Of a DNA stretch of 64,000 bases, positions 17,572 through 26,623 are shown in pieces. Source of the DNA: Planctomycetaceae bacterium (GTDB taxonomy: Bacteria; Planctomycetota; Planctomycetia; Pirellulales; Pirellulaceae). Position 1 is the first letter of the stretch. The number at the start of each line of letters is the position of its first letter. Below the pieces are notes generated by a model. It was not told the origin of the DNA. It saw only the letters and a program-made list of their open reading frames with translations, and did no database searches. The translations under genes were made by a program, and so were the position numbers. The stretch lies in NCBI GenBank assembly GCA_020638995.1, contig JACKHM010000002.1, positions 310,001 to 374,000 on the forward strand. Reading direction: 5' to 3'.

Positions 17572-17916
17572 ATGAACGATTCACTACCACGAACGATCTC
17601 ACGTCCGATCCAATTCAAGAACGGCTGCGCCATCGGAATCAGCAATCGCTGGCAGAAAGGCCAGTACTGTTCGATTTTGACGGAGGCGGGCATCGTGGGT
17701 TGTGGGATATACGATATAAAGACCGCTGGGGAGTTTGGTCAGGCCATCGCGATTGCCAAGGGCACTCCCGAGAACCCGCTCGTCGATCCGGAAGATCTCT
17801 TCGAGGCAAAGATCGTCGATGCTACTCCTAAGGCAAAAGAGTTGGGCGTCGAAATCGGGATGAGTGGCCACGACGCGGTGGAGTTGTTGCTTGCGTCGAC
17901 CAAACGCACAACCTAG
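17572..17916 (+). CDS. DUF1805 (YunC-like) protein
   Basis: A 114-residue protein of the DUF1805 family, related to Bacillus YunC. Diagnostic stretches are GQYCSILTEAGIVGCGIYD, FGQAIAIAKGTPENPL and PEDLFEAKI. The family's biochemical function is unknown. I start at the ATG at 17572 (MNDSLPRT), since the GTG frame from 17524 would translate the direct repeat. It lies 37 bases upstream of a methyltransferase on the same strand. Confidence 0.85.
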   Translation: MNDSLPRTISRPIQFKNGCAIGISNRWQKGQYCSILTEAGIVGCGIYDIKTAGEFGQAIAIAKGTPENPLVDPEDLFEAKIVDATPKAKELGVEIGMSGHDAVELLLASTKRTT

Positions 17917-17953
17917 CGGTTCGCACCGCCCTGCATGTCAAGGAGACACTCGT

Positions 17954-19009
17954 TTGTCCAACTCTTATGCGTCAGCCAGCAACTTTCCATCCACAGATCC
18001 CACCCCGATCTTCGAACACTTTCGCGGTAGCTATGGCACTGATTTGCTGACGGCCGCTGTGGCACATTTCAATGTGTTTGGCTTGTTGGCAGGTCAACCA
18101 ATGTCGCTGAAGGAACTTCAACGTGAGTTGAAGATTGAGGAACGGCCCGCCGTTGTATTGACCACAGCGCTGCGCGCGATGGGACTCGTCACCATCGACG
18201 TCAGCGATCGACTGCGGCTTACGTCGATAGCCGCCGAGCATCTCGTGCCGGGTGGATCATTTGACGTCAGTGACTATGTTGGGCTCGCTGCCACCAGTCC
18301 TGGTGTTCTGGAGATGGTCGCACGATTGAAAACGAATCAACCGGCAGACGTTAGTGGCGACGGAGACGCAGCATTTATCTTTCGTCAGGGCATCAAGTCG
18401 GCAATGGACCAGACGAACTTGGCGCGACATTTCACTCTGGCGTTAGCGGGGCGTGCGAAGAATGTTGCTCCCGTTTTGGCGGAGCGGTTGCCGATGGATG
18501 GCGTAACTCAATTTCTCGATGTCGGCGGGGGAACGGGAATCTACAGTATTGCGTTGCTACAGAAGTATCCGAATCTTCGCGCAACGGTCTTGGACCGTGC
18601 CGAAGTTCTGAAGGTGGCCGCGGAAATGGCGGCGAGCTATGGCGTCGCAGAGCGATTGCAGCTTCTGGAAGGCGACATGTTCACTGCCTCCTTCCCCACG
18701 GATTGCGAAGCCATTTTGCTGTCGAACATTCTGCATGACTGGGATGTACCGCAATGTCACCAACTCGTCGAGCGCTGTGCCGAGGTTCTGCCTGTCGGCG
18801 GTCGCCTCTTGATCCACGATGTGTTCCTCAACGACGAATTGGACGGCCCGCTGCCAATTGCCCTATATTCAGCCGCGTTGTTTTCGCTAACTGAAGGACG
18901 CGCTTACAGCCAAGCGGAATATCGCGGCTGGCTTACAAACGCGGGACTCGCTACCGGCGAGATGATTCCGACGTTGATTCACTGCGGCGTGTTGGCTGGC
19001 ACGAAGTAA
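17954..19009 (+). CDS. SAM-dependent O-methyltransferase (hydroxyindole/plant-type fold), TTG start
   Basis: A 351-residue enzyme. An N-terminal winged-helix dimerisation domain (LTAAVAHFNVFGLLAGQPMS, RLTSIAAEHLV) precedes a Rossmann SAM-binding domain with FLDVGGGTGIYSIALL and the acidic motif ATVLDRAEV. LSNILHDWD is the typical region carrying the catalytic His. The start is set by an AAGGAG site 9 bases before a TTG at 17954; the longer ATG frame at 17864 would overlap the DUF1805 gene and lacks a ribosome site. The substrate is not evident; neighbours do not form a recognisable biosynthetic cluster. Confidence 0.88.
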   Translation: MSNSYASASNFPSTDPTPIFEHFRGSYGTDLLTAAVAHFNVFGLLAGQPMSLKELQRELKIEERPAVVLTTALRAMGLVTIDVSDRLRLTSIAAEHLVPGGSFDVSDYVGLAATSPGVLEMVARLKTNQPADVSGDGDAAFIFRQGIKSAMDQTNLARHFTLALAGRAKNVAPVLAERLPMDGVTQFLDVGGGTGIYSIALLQKYPNLRATVLDRAEVLKVAAEMAASYGVAERLQLLEGDMFTASFPTDCEAILLSNILHDWDVPQCHQLVERCAEVLPVGGRLLIHDVFLNDELDGPLPIALYSAALFSLTEGRAYSQAEYRGWLTNAGLATGEMIPTLIHCGVLAGTK

Positions 19010-19093
19010 ACAGTGTCACATCCCCGCTTACGAGAATCGCGTATACTGAATCGGCATTTACACCTTTGTGCTACTGTGTCGATCGTCCCTACG

Positions 19094-20251
19094 ATGAACT
19101 TCCGGCTACTCATTTCTATAACGCTTGTCGTGACGTTTACGGTGCCCGTCTTTGCAGAGGGGGAATGGGAAATCACGCGCGACAGCGACCAAGCTCTCGA
19201 ACGGGGATTGGAATGGCTTGCCAAAAATCAGGGACGCGATGGCAACTGGTCGTCGAATGATGTCGGGTTGGTTGGGTTGGGGGTTCTGGCTTTCCTCGCT
19301 AACGGCCACGCGCCGGGGCGTGGACGCTATGGCGACGTGGTGCAATCGGCGCTCGACTATGTCGTGGACAACGCTAAACCATCGGGCCTCCTGAATGTCT
19401 CGAACTCACAGCGCGACATGTATAACCATGGGTTGGCAACTTTCGTGTTGGGGCAAGCTTATGGCATGACAACCACTCGCGATCAGCGACTTCACACAAC
19501 GCTCGACCGCGCCTTGCGACTGATCCAGGATGTGCAATGTGGCGATGGTGGATGGGACTATCGCGCTCGCCGACTCGGGCGAGGCCACGATTTGAGCCTT
19601 GTGGTGATGCAAGCCAAGGCGTTGCGCAGCGCCGCTGACAGCGGACTGGACGTATCGCCGGAGGTAATCGAAGCAGCCATCCAGTCGGTGCGAGCGCACT
19701 ACTGGCCCAAACACGGTGATCGATTGGCGTCCGAAGCTCAGTTACGAGTCGGACCGGGGCAGTTTGCCTATAGCAAAGGCGGCGGCGGTGAGACAATTGC
19801 GATGGCTGCGGCCGGAGTCGTCTGTCTGCAGGAGTTTGGCAAGTACGATGATTGGCGAATCGGAAAGAACTTAGACGTGATTCTGGCGGCGATTCAGGAA
19901 CTGCCGGAGGCGCGACGCAACGGAACGCTGCCTTTCGATGCCTACACACTCTACTATGTGGGACAATCGATCTATCAAGCCGGCGGACCCGCGTGGGATG
20001 AAAACTATGCGACGCTGCGTGATTACCTCATCCTGTCTCAAACACTTGCTCCCGGCGATGATGCCGTGCATGGATCGTGGCGAGACAACGGGGCCAACGG
20101 CGGTGGCAAGGTGGGAGGTAAGCCGGGCGATCTATTCGGAACAGCCGTTGCTTGTTTCGTGCTGGCAATCCCGAATCGTTATCTGCCGATTCTGCAGAAA
20201 GGTGGACCACAGATTTCTCAAGCGAGCTCACCGCGCGAGGAATCGCGATGA
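19094..20251 (+). CDS. secreted terpene-cyclase-like toroid repeat protein
   Basis: A 385-residue protein with a signal peptide (MNFRLLISITLVVTFTVPVF) followed by prenyltransferase/squalene-cyclase-type repeats such as GLEWLAKNQGRDGNWSS and VQCGDGGWDYR. The toroid fold is clear, but the DxDD cyclisation motif is not seen and the protein is short, so it is probably not a cyclase. It is the first gene of a chain: its stop overlaps the next start by 4 bases (ATGA). Such proteins commonly accompany planctomycete VWA/MoxR clusters. Confidence 0.82.
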   Translation: MNFRLLISITLVVTFTVPVFAEGEWEITRDSDQALERGLEWLAKNQGRDGNWSSNDVGLVGLGVLAFLANGHAPGRGRYGDVVQSALDYVVDNAKPSGLLNVSNSQRDMYNHGLATFVLGQAYGMTTTRDQRLHTTLDRALRLIQDVQCGDGGWDYRARRLGRGHDLSLVVMQAKALRSAADSGLDVSPEVIEAAIQSVRAHYWPKHGDRLASEAQLRVGPGQFAYSKGGGGETIAMAAAGVVCLQEFGKYDDWRIGKNLDVILAAIQELPEARRNGTLPFDAYTLYYVGQSIYQAGGPAWDENYATLRDYLILSQTLAPGDDAVHGSWRDNGANGGGKVGGKPGDLFGTAVACFVLAIPNRYLPILQKGGPQISQASSPREESR

Positions 20252-22518
20252 GTTGGCTTCCGACGTTTGGTGCTTGGGAGTTTGCAGCGGCGGGCGCTTT
20301 GGGTGCAGCAACGACGGTACTTATCCACTTGCTAAATCGGCGCCGCCACCGCGTCCTGCATTGGGGGGCGATGGCTTTCCTGCAGCAAGCGGCCAAAAGA
20401 AATCGACGAGTAATTCAAGTCCGCGATGCCGTTTTGTTAGCACTTCGGACGCTCGCAGTTCTTTTATTCGGTTTTGCTCTCGCTCGGCCTTACTACGGCA
20501 GCGGTGAGACAATATCCGGCGCGAAGCCGATACACGCGATTCTCGTGATCGACAACAGCTTGAGCATGTCCTACCGTGCGCTCGATGGATCGTTGTTAAA
20601 CAAGGCCAAGCAATCGGCTAAGGATCTCGGCAGGCAACTCCCTGCCGGAAGTAGCATTTCCGTCATAGCCGGTTGTGGCATCGATCGATCGGTGCCGCAG
20701 GAGCCGCTACTCGACCTGCAGGCAGTTGATGCGGAAGTTGACCGCATCGAAATCGCGGACACAGCGGCAAGCATCGGCGAAATGCTCGCCGCGGCGCAGG
20801 CCGCCGCTGCATTTGAAACAAACCAACCGCAGCAAATTGTCTTGTTTACAGATTTACAGGCCACCACATGGGAGGTTCCCGTAGGGCCGGCTGACTCAGC
20901 GGGACTAGTGCCGATGCAAATTGTTGATGTTTCCCCGCTTCGCCGAGAAAACGCCTGGGTGGCGGCCGTTCGTGTAGAGAATGGGTTCGCAGAATCACGG
21001 ACAACGTCGAACATTTACGTTACTGTCGCGCGTCGCGGCGGCAACACCGTGCGTCAGGCTGACGTTTCTCTGCTGGTCGACGAACAATTGGTTGGCTCCA
21101 GGTCGGTGTCGCTCGAAGCGGGGCAAGACTCTCAAGTGGTGACGTTCGAGCACACGTTTGTAACGAACGCGACTGGTGGCGTCACGTATGTGCCGATCAA
21201 AGCCGCGATAACTCCCGATCGCGTAACGATCGACGATGTCCGACATTGTGTCGTCCCGGTGTTACCGCAGCTGCCAATTGTCTTTGTCGACCAATTCGGA
21301 AAGAGCGGTGAGGATGTGCGTCGTGGGAAAATTGGCGAGACGCGATCGCTCCGAAGATTGCTGCGCAGCGAGCGTGATGATGATCTGCAGGAAATCGTCC
21401 TCTCGCCGCGATTTATTGCGTTAGCGGAACTAGATTCCAAGTTGCTCGAACAGGCAAAAATCGCTGTTGTCGCAGGTGTCTCGACGCCCGCGGACAAAGT
21501 CTCGCTGCTTCGCGATTTTGTCGAGGCGGGAGGTCAGTTGTTGATCGCCGCCGGCGGCGAATTCTCGGCATCCGCATGGCAGGAAAGTGCGTGGCTCGAC
21601 GGGAATGGAATCTTGCCTGGTCCTTTGACGGGGCGCATGATTGGCGCCACGCCCGACGACACGCAAGGTGAACTGAAACCATTCTTGTTATCGTTTGAGA
21701 GTTTGCAGAAAAGTTCGCTGCTTCACTTGGCCGGTGTCCCTGACGAATCATTGCGTAGCCTCTACGCCGAGCCGTTGTTCTTCAAGGCTGTGGAAGTCGA
21801 CGCGATGCCAGAGTCGTCGTCCGTGTATCGCACCGTCATGCGACTCGATAGCCCCGCTGGTCCACCTTTGGTTCTCGAACGTAGCGTCGGGGAGGGGCGT
21901 GTGGTGTTTTATGCATCAGGATTGTCGTCTAGCTGGAATACTCTGCCGCTATCAAACGCTGTCGTGATGCTCGACCGGTTGGTACGAGAGATGATTCGGT
22001 CAACGATCAGCGACCGAAACTTAACCGCCCAGTCGCGGATTCAAATCACGATGCCCGTTCTTGCGCGGGATTCAGTAGTGCTGCTTCAGCGACCTGATGA
22101 TAGCAAACGTTTCCCCCTCGCGCCCGATTACTTTGATCGCGAGAACTTCGGCGTCACGCTCGAATTGGCGTATCGCCGGGGAGTCTATTCGATTTCGGCG
22201 GTGGCCCGAGATGCGAGTGAGAACAAGTCGGAAGTCGATCCAATTTGGGACACCGAAGTTGCCATAAACGGCGATTCGATCGAATCGGACTTGTCGAAGG
22301 CAGACGAAGTTGCTCTGTCCACATTAGCCCAGGACGTCGCCCTCACTGTTGCAAGTTCGGCGGACGAGGTGAGCTTCATTGGTACGCAGACCACTGATCC
22401 CGGGATCTGGTGGTGGCTCGCCGTAGTTGTGCTCGTCGTGTTAGTGGCAGAGACCCTGACGCTTGTGATAGCGCATCGCAAACTTCGTTCGATTCGCGAA
22501 CCGGAGTGGGCAGCATGA
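20248..22518 (+). CDS. BatA-like membrane protein with VWA domain
   Basis: A 756-residue protein. The N-terminal 90 residues hold two membrane segments in the pattern of aerotolerance-regulator (BatA) proteins: FAAAGALGAATTVLIHLLNRR, then LALRTLAVLLFGFALARPYY. A von Willebrand A domain follows with the metal-site motif DNSLS (DxSxS). The middle is a beta-rich periplasmic-type region, and a final helix (WWWLAVVVLVVLVAETLTLV) anchors the C-terminus. Start ATG overlaps the previous stop. Likely partners are the MoxR and DUF58 proteins encoded downstream. Confidence 0.88.
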   Translation: MSWLPTFGAWEFAAAGALGAATTVLIHLLNRRRHRVLHWGAMAFLQQAAKRNRRVIQVRDAVLLALRTLAVLLFGFALARPYYGSGETISGAKPIHAILVIDNSLSMSYRALDGSLLNKAKQSAKDLGRQLPAGSSISVIAGCGIDRSVPQEPLLDLQAVDAEVDRIEIADTAASIGEMLAAAQAAAAFETNQPQQIVLFTDLQATTWEVPVGPADSAGLVPMQIVDVSPLRRENAWVAAVRVENGFAESRTTSNIYVTVARRGGNTVRQADVSLLVDEQLVGSRSVSLEAGQDSQVVTFEHTFVTNATGGVTYVPIKAAITPDRVTIDDVRHCVVPVLPQLPIVFVDQFGKSGEDVRRGKIGETRSLRRLLRSERDDDLQEIVLSPRFIALAELDSKLLEQAKIAVVAGVSTPADKVSLLRDFVEAGGQLLIAAGGEFSASAWQESAWLDGNGILPGPLTGRMIGATPDDTQGELKPFLLSFESLQKSSLLHLAGVPDESLRSLYAEPLFFKAVEVDAMPESSSVYRTVMRLDSPAGPPLVLERSVGEGRVVFYASGLSSSWNTLPLSNAVVMLDRLVREMIRSTISDRNLTAQSRIQITMPVLARDSVVLLQRPDDSKRFPLAPDYFDRENFGVTLELAYRRGVYSISAVARDASENKSEVDPIWDTEVAINGDSIESDLSKADEVALSTLAQDVALTVASSADEVSFIGTQTTDPGIWWWLAVVVLVVLVAETLTLVIAHRKLRSIREPEWAA

Positions 22519-24887
22519 CGAAGTGCCTTGGATGGTTACTAGGATTCCAGAGGCTTCGGTCGCTCGACTCCATTGACGTCACGTTGGCCGCATCGTGGGC
22601 CAACGAACACTGGTGGACGGTATTTGGAGCATGTGTGGTAGCAATCGGCGGCACATTTGCATTCTATCGGAGGTATGAAAACTGCAAATCGAAAACGCTG
22701 CGAACGACGCTGTCGGTTGTGCGGGCTATGATGCTGTGTCTCGTGCTCGTAACTTTGGCTGCGCCGGTGATCCACAGTTCGGCAACAGTGCTGCGCTCTC
22801 CGCTCGTGTACGTCATCTTCGATGATTCCGAAAGCATGGGGCATGTCGATACGCCAGGGAGTGGAACAATCCCGCTCTCCCGGACTCAAGAGGTGTTGCG
22901 ACTCTTCGGCAACACTGGCAGCAACCTCCTCGAACAGCTGGAGCAATCCAGGGACTGTCGCATCGAGACACTTCGCGTTACAGACGACAAAGCAGTTTCG
23001 CTCATGAAGATCGACCGCCACGCGTTGGAATCAGCTTTGACGAGCAGCGGTCGAGCGACTCCACTTCTTGCTGCATTGGCGGCGATCCCAAAACATGCAC
23101 GGTCGGAGCGAGTCGCCGCAGCCATAGTGCTTAGCGATTTTATCGATACGACAGATGCTGGCTTCTCCGAAGAGTTGAAAGTGGCGGTACGATCGGCCGA
23201 CGTTCCGATTTACACGATCGGCGTTGGCTCCACTTCAATCACCGACGTCGCGGTCTTAATACGATCCGAAGCAAAGGTTCGGTTGGGGAAGCCTACTACT
23301 GTTACGGTTGAGTTGCAGCACTCTGGACTCGACGGAGAAGCCGTGTCCGTTTCGTTACAATCGCGATCCTTGCAATTTGTCGCTGAGGCCGCAAGCCAAG
23401 GGCCGCGGACCGTGGACGAGCGAACCGTGACACTAGACGCAACCACGGTGAAATATACGGTTTCGTATGAACCCGAGAGCTCTGGGCAGATCGAATTGAT
23501 CGCTACAGTATCGCCGCTAAGCGGAGAAGCAATTCGCGACAACAATGTTGCGACGCAGCAGATCGGCGTGATCGAAGATTTTCTGCGAGTTGACTACGTC
23601 GATTTCGAACCGAACTGGGAATGGCGGTTCATCAAAGAGGTCTTCGCGCGGGATGATCTCGTCGGGCGAGACGGCTTTCGCACATTCCTGGCATCATCCT
23701 CAGCAAATGTTCGCCTCGAGAACGAGCTGTTTCATACAGAACTCGCATTGCCACGAAGCGAATTCTATGTGAATGACGTCCTATTCATTGGTGATGGACC
23801 TCGTGAAATGTTTACTCCAGAATTCTGTGATTTCGCTGAGGAGTTTGTTCGTAACTTCGGCGGTGGACTGGTCGTGATTGCCGGACCACGATTCGGTCCT
23901 CAGGAATTGGCTGACACGCCGCTCGGAAAAATGCTCCCAGTTCGTTCGGACACGCCGGGCCACCAACGCGATGACGGCGAGTTCACGCTGCAACTCACCA
24001 AGGAAGCGACTCTCTACCCGTTCATGCGACTCGCAGAATCAGAAGCGGAGAATCTCGCCGCATGGAAAAACTTAGGAACGCTTTCATGGTATCAACCGGT
24101 TAACGGAGTTCATGAACAGACCCAAGTGCTCGCGGAACACCCGACGGATGTTTGTGACGATGGCGTAACGAACCAGCCGCTCATAGCAATCCGCCCCTAT
24201 GGAAAGGGGCAAGTGGTCTATCTCGGATTCAATGAGATGTGGCGCATACGTAAGCGATACGGCGATCGTTACTACCAGAGATTTTGGTCTCAGGTGACGC
24301 ATCGACTCGGTATGAGTCACGCTGTTGGAGCCGAGAAGCGATTTGTCGCGGAATTCGATCGCCCGGCCTACAATGTTGGGGACGAAGCGATCTTTTCAGT
24401 CGAAGCCTTTAACGACGACTACGAACCGCTAGGTCTGAGTCAACTTAGCGATGGATCACTCATCGGAGAATTGACGATGCCCAACGCAAGCGGCGTAGAG
24501 ACGTGCAAAGTCTCGATTCCAACTACGCGTCCGGGGCAATTTGAGATGCCGATTCGCTTCGAGTATGCCGGGCGGTATACGTTAAGAGTGGCTGACCCCG
24601 TTGGTGGACAGATCTACGAGCGAAATTGCCAGGTGTCAGAACCCGCTATCGAACGGCGGCAAGTTATTCGGGATGCCGAACTGCAAAAGCAACTCGCGTC
24701 GACAACCGGTGGTAGGTCTTATGACTTGTCCGGAGTCGATCATATGGTCCGCGAGATCGCCTTAGGGCCGACGCTCGAACGAGAGCAGCGGCAGGTTGCG
24801 CTTTGGTGCACACCCGCGTGGTTCTTATTGATTGTGGGATTGATGCTGTGTGAATGGACCGTTCGTAAACTAGCCTACTTACGATGA
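22515..24887 (+). CDS. large membrane protein with VWA and glutamine-amidotransferase-like domains
   Basis: A 790-residue protein, with ATGA overlap to the previous gene. Two N-terminal membrane segments (WWTVFGACVVAIGGTFAFY and VVRAMMLCLVLVTLAAPVI) precede a VWA domain with MIDAS motif DDSES. The central region contains FVRNFGGGLVVIAGPRFGP and GKGQVVYLGFNEMWR, a pattern of class-I amidotransferase-like domains without a clear nucleophile Cys. A last membrane helix ends the protein. It is a second, longer homolog type of the preceding VWA protein and probably forms a complex with it. Confidence 0.85.
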   Translation: MTKCLGWLLGFQRLRSLDSIDVTLAASWANEHWWTVFGACVVAIGGTFAFYRRYENCKSKTLRTTLSVVRAMMLCLVLVTLAAPVIHSSATVLRSPLVYVIFDDSESMGHVDTPGSGTIPLSRTQEVLRLFGNTGSNLLEQLEQSRDCRIETLRVTDDKAVSLMKIDRHALESALTSSGRATPLLAALAAIPKHARSERVAAAIVLSDFIDTTDAGFSEELKVAVRSADVPIYTIGVGSTSITDVAVLIRSEAKVRLGKPTTVTVELQHSGLDGEAVSVSLQSRSLQFVAEAASQGPRTVDERTVTLDATTVKYTVSYEPESSGQIELIATVSPLSGEAIRDNNVATQQIGVIEDFLRVDYVDFEPNWEWRFIKEVFARDDLVGRDGFRTFLASSSANVRLENELFHTELALPRSEFYVNDVLFIGDGPREMFTPEFCDFAEEFVRNFGGGLVVIAGPRFGPQELADTPLGKMLPVRSDTPGHQRDDGEFTLQLTKEATLYPFMRLAESEAENLAAWKNLGTLSWYQPVNGVHEQTQVLAEHPTDVCDDGVTNQPLIAIRPYGKGQVVYLGFNEMWRIRKRYGDRYYQRFWSQVTHRLGMSHAVGAEKRFVAEFDRPAYNVGDEAIFSVEAFNDDYEPLGLSQLSDGSLIGELTMPNASGVETCKVSIPTTRPGQFEMPIRFEYAGRYTLRVADPVGGQIYERNCQVSEPAIERRQVIRDAELQKQLASTTGGRSYDLSGVDHMVREIALGPTLEREQRQVALWCTPAWFLLIVGLMLCEWTVRKLAYLR

Positions 24888-26623
24888 GCAACTTACAAGC
24901 ATTTCGAGCAAAGCTTCGCCGTCTACGGAATCAACGAACCTTGACGCGGTGGCACGCGGTTGTTGCACGCGGCGCGATTCTGGTCGTGCCTTGGTGGTTT
25001 GCGCTGTTGCTGATTGATTTTGTGTTTCGTTTGGAGGCGGGGCCACGAGTGATCGCAATGCTCGCCGTAGGTGGCGTGGTCGCGTGGCGGGCCTTTCGAA
25101 CACTCTTGCCGGAGTTGGCTGTTCGTGAATCGCTGGTGGATGTAGCGCTCGAACTGGAACGTGTTCGCGGGGTCGGCAGTGATCTTGTTGCCGCTTTACA
25201 GTTTGACGCGCCCTCACCAAACGAAAACGGATCTTTTGAACTTCGGCAAGCGGTAATCGACCACGTTGCGGACGTCTCCGAGACGATCAATATGCGCTCC
25301 GTGGTTCCGAGTATCTACTCGTATCGCTGTACTTGGTTGGCATTGGGCGCAATTACTGCCGTTATCGGCTTTCACCTAATTTTTGCGAGCCATGCGGCGG
25401 CGTTTTGGAATCGTCTGTGCTTGGGGAACGCTACGTATCCAACTCGAACCATCATCACAGAGTTCAGCATAAACGGTCGAGCCGATGTCTCGCGCGTAAT
25501 CGAAGGTGACCTTGTCACCGTCGCTGTAAAATGCGTTGGTATCATGCCAATGCATGGTACGGTGAAGTTGTACAACCTGGATACGGGAGAATCGACACGG
25601 ATGGTCCTGGAACGAGTTGAAAGTTCAGGTAATTCAGGCTTGTACGAGGCAACCGGACCGCAATTGTATGAGCCGGTTGAGTGTTCCGTTTCCATTGGCG
25701 ATGCGATCTTGGAATCTCGCCTTATCGAAATCGTTCGCCGACCACTCGTTGAACTGACCATCGAGTCGGTGGCTCCGGCTTACATGCATTTTGGCGATAG
25801 AAGCCAACAGGTGAATTTTGCACAAGTCATGGAGGGTTCTGCAATCGCGTTCTCGGTACGATGTACGAACGGCAAGCGACTCAGGGAGGTGTTCTTGGAA
25901 CGATTCGCACAGGGTGCAGATGCTGGCGACTCGATTTCGAACAAGTTTTCGGAGACCGACCGCAGTTCGCCGACGTGGCGTTTGGATGCTGCTGCGTCGG
26001 ATCTACAGCGAGTCGTGCGAGACTTTCAGTTTCGTGTTCATGTCGCTGATGAAGATGGGCTGTCGCCCTACCATCCGATCGAAGGCGCAATCCGAGTCAA
26101 ACGGGATCATGGCCCAACGGCAACGATCGCATCGCAGCATCAGTCCATCTTACCCAACGCCACGCCGACCATCAGCTACGCCGTTGAAGATGATTTTGGA
26201 GTCGGCGAAGTGAAACTGCGGCTTCGGCGGTCAGGAAGTCGAGAAGCGATTCCAGCAGTTGTGCCAGGGCAAGATGACCGTGCTTCGGCCGAATTGCCCT
26301 ACGAATTCGAAGAAGTGTTAGAAGTTGAACTTCAGCCATTCGATACACAGGTCGCGAGTTTGCCAAAAAGTGCTGTGGGCAATTACCGATTAGACGTCAG
26401 CCAGTTCGATCTTGCGAAAGGTGATAAGTTGGTTGTTTGGATTGAAGCGACAGACGATCGAGGTGACTGGCCGGGATTGTCTGCCACTTCGGAGTCAATC
26501 GAGTTAGATGTTTCGGACGAACGCGGTGTGCTTGACGTGATCTTGCGATCGGACGCGGATGCCGAGCACTTGCTCACCGAAATGATCGAGCAGGAACTCG
26601 GCTTGCAAGGCGGACGACAATGA
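24884..26623 (+). CDS. membrane protein, DUF4175-like
   Basis: A 579-residue protein coupled by ATGA to the VWA gene. Three membrane segments lie in the first 170 residues (AILVVPWWFALLLIDFVF, AMLAVGGVVAWRAF, LALGAITAVIGFHLIFAS). The rest is beta-rich, Ig-like and probably periplasmic. The arrangement resembles DUF4175-type proteins found in MoxR/VWA clusters of alphaproteobacteria and planctomycetes. Function is unknown; the assignment is from layout rather than from sharp motifs. Confidence 0.7.
   Translation: MSNLQAFRAKLRRLRNQRTLTRWHAVVARGAILVVPWWFALLLIDFVFRLEAGPRVIAMLAVGGVVAWRAFRTLLPELAVRESLVDVALELERVRGVGSDLVAALQFDAPSPNENGSFELRQAVIDHVADVSETINMRSVVPSIYSYRCTWLALGAITAVIGFHLIFASHAAAFWNRLCLGNATYPTRTIITEFSINGRADVSRVIEGDLVTVAVKCVGIMPMHGTVKLYNLDTGESTRMVLERVESSGNSGLYEATGPQLYEPVECSVSIGDAILESRLIEIVRRPLVELTIESVAPAYMHFGDRSQQVNFAQVMEGSAIAFSVRCTNGKRLREVFLERFAQGADAGDSISNKFSETDRSSPTWRLDAAASDLQRVVRDFQFRVHVADEDGLSPYHPIEGAIRVKRDHGPTATIASQHQSILPNATPTISYAVEDDFGVGEVKLRLRRSGSREAIPAVVPGQDDRASAELPYEFEEVLEVELQPFDTQVASLPKSAVGNYRLDVSQFDLAKGDKLVVWIEATDDRGDWPGLSATSESIELDVSDERGVLDVILRSDADAEHLLTEMIEQELGLQGGRQ

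Noticed and set aside
17403..17693. Minus-strand frame of 96 codons before and over the DUF1805 gene
   Set aside because: It runs antisense through a conserved DUF1805 coding region and has no recognised motif.
19094..20251. Toroid-repeat protein as a hopanoid or squalene cyclase
   Set aside because: It is far too short, is exported, and shows no DxDD motif.
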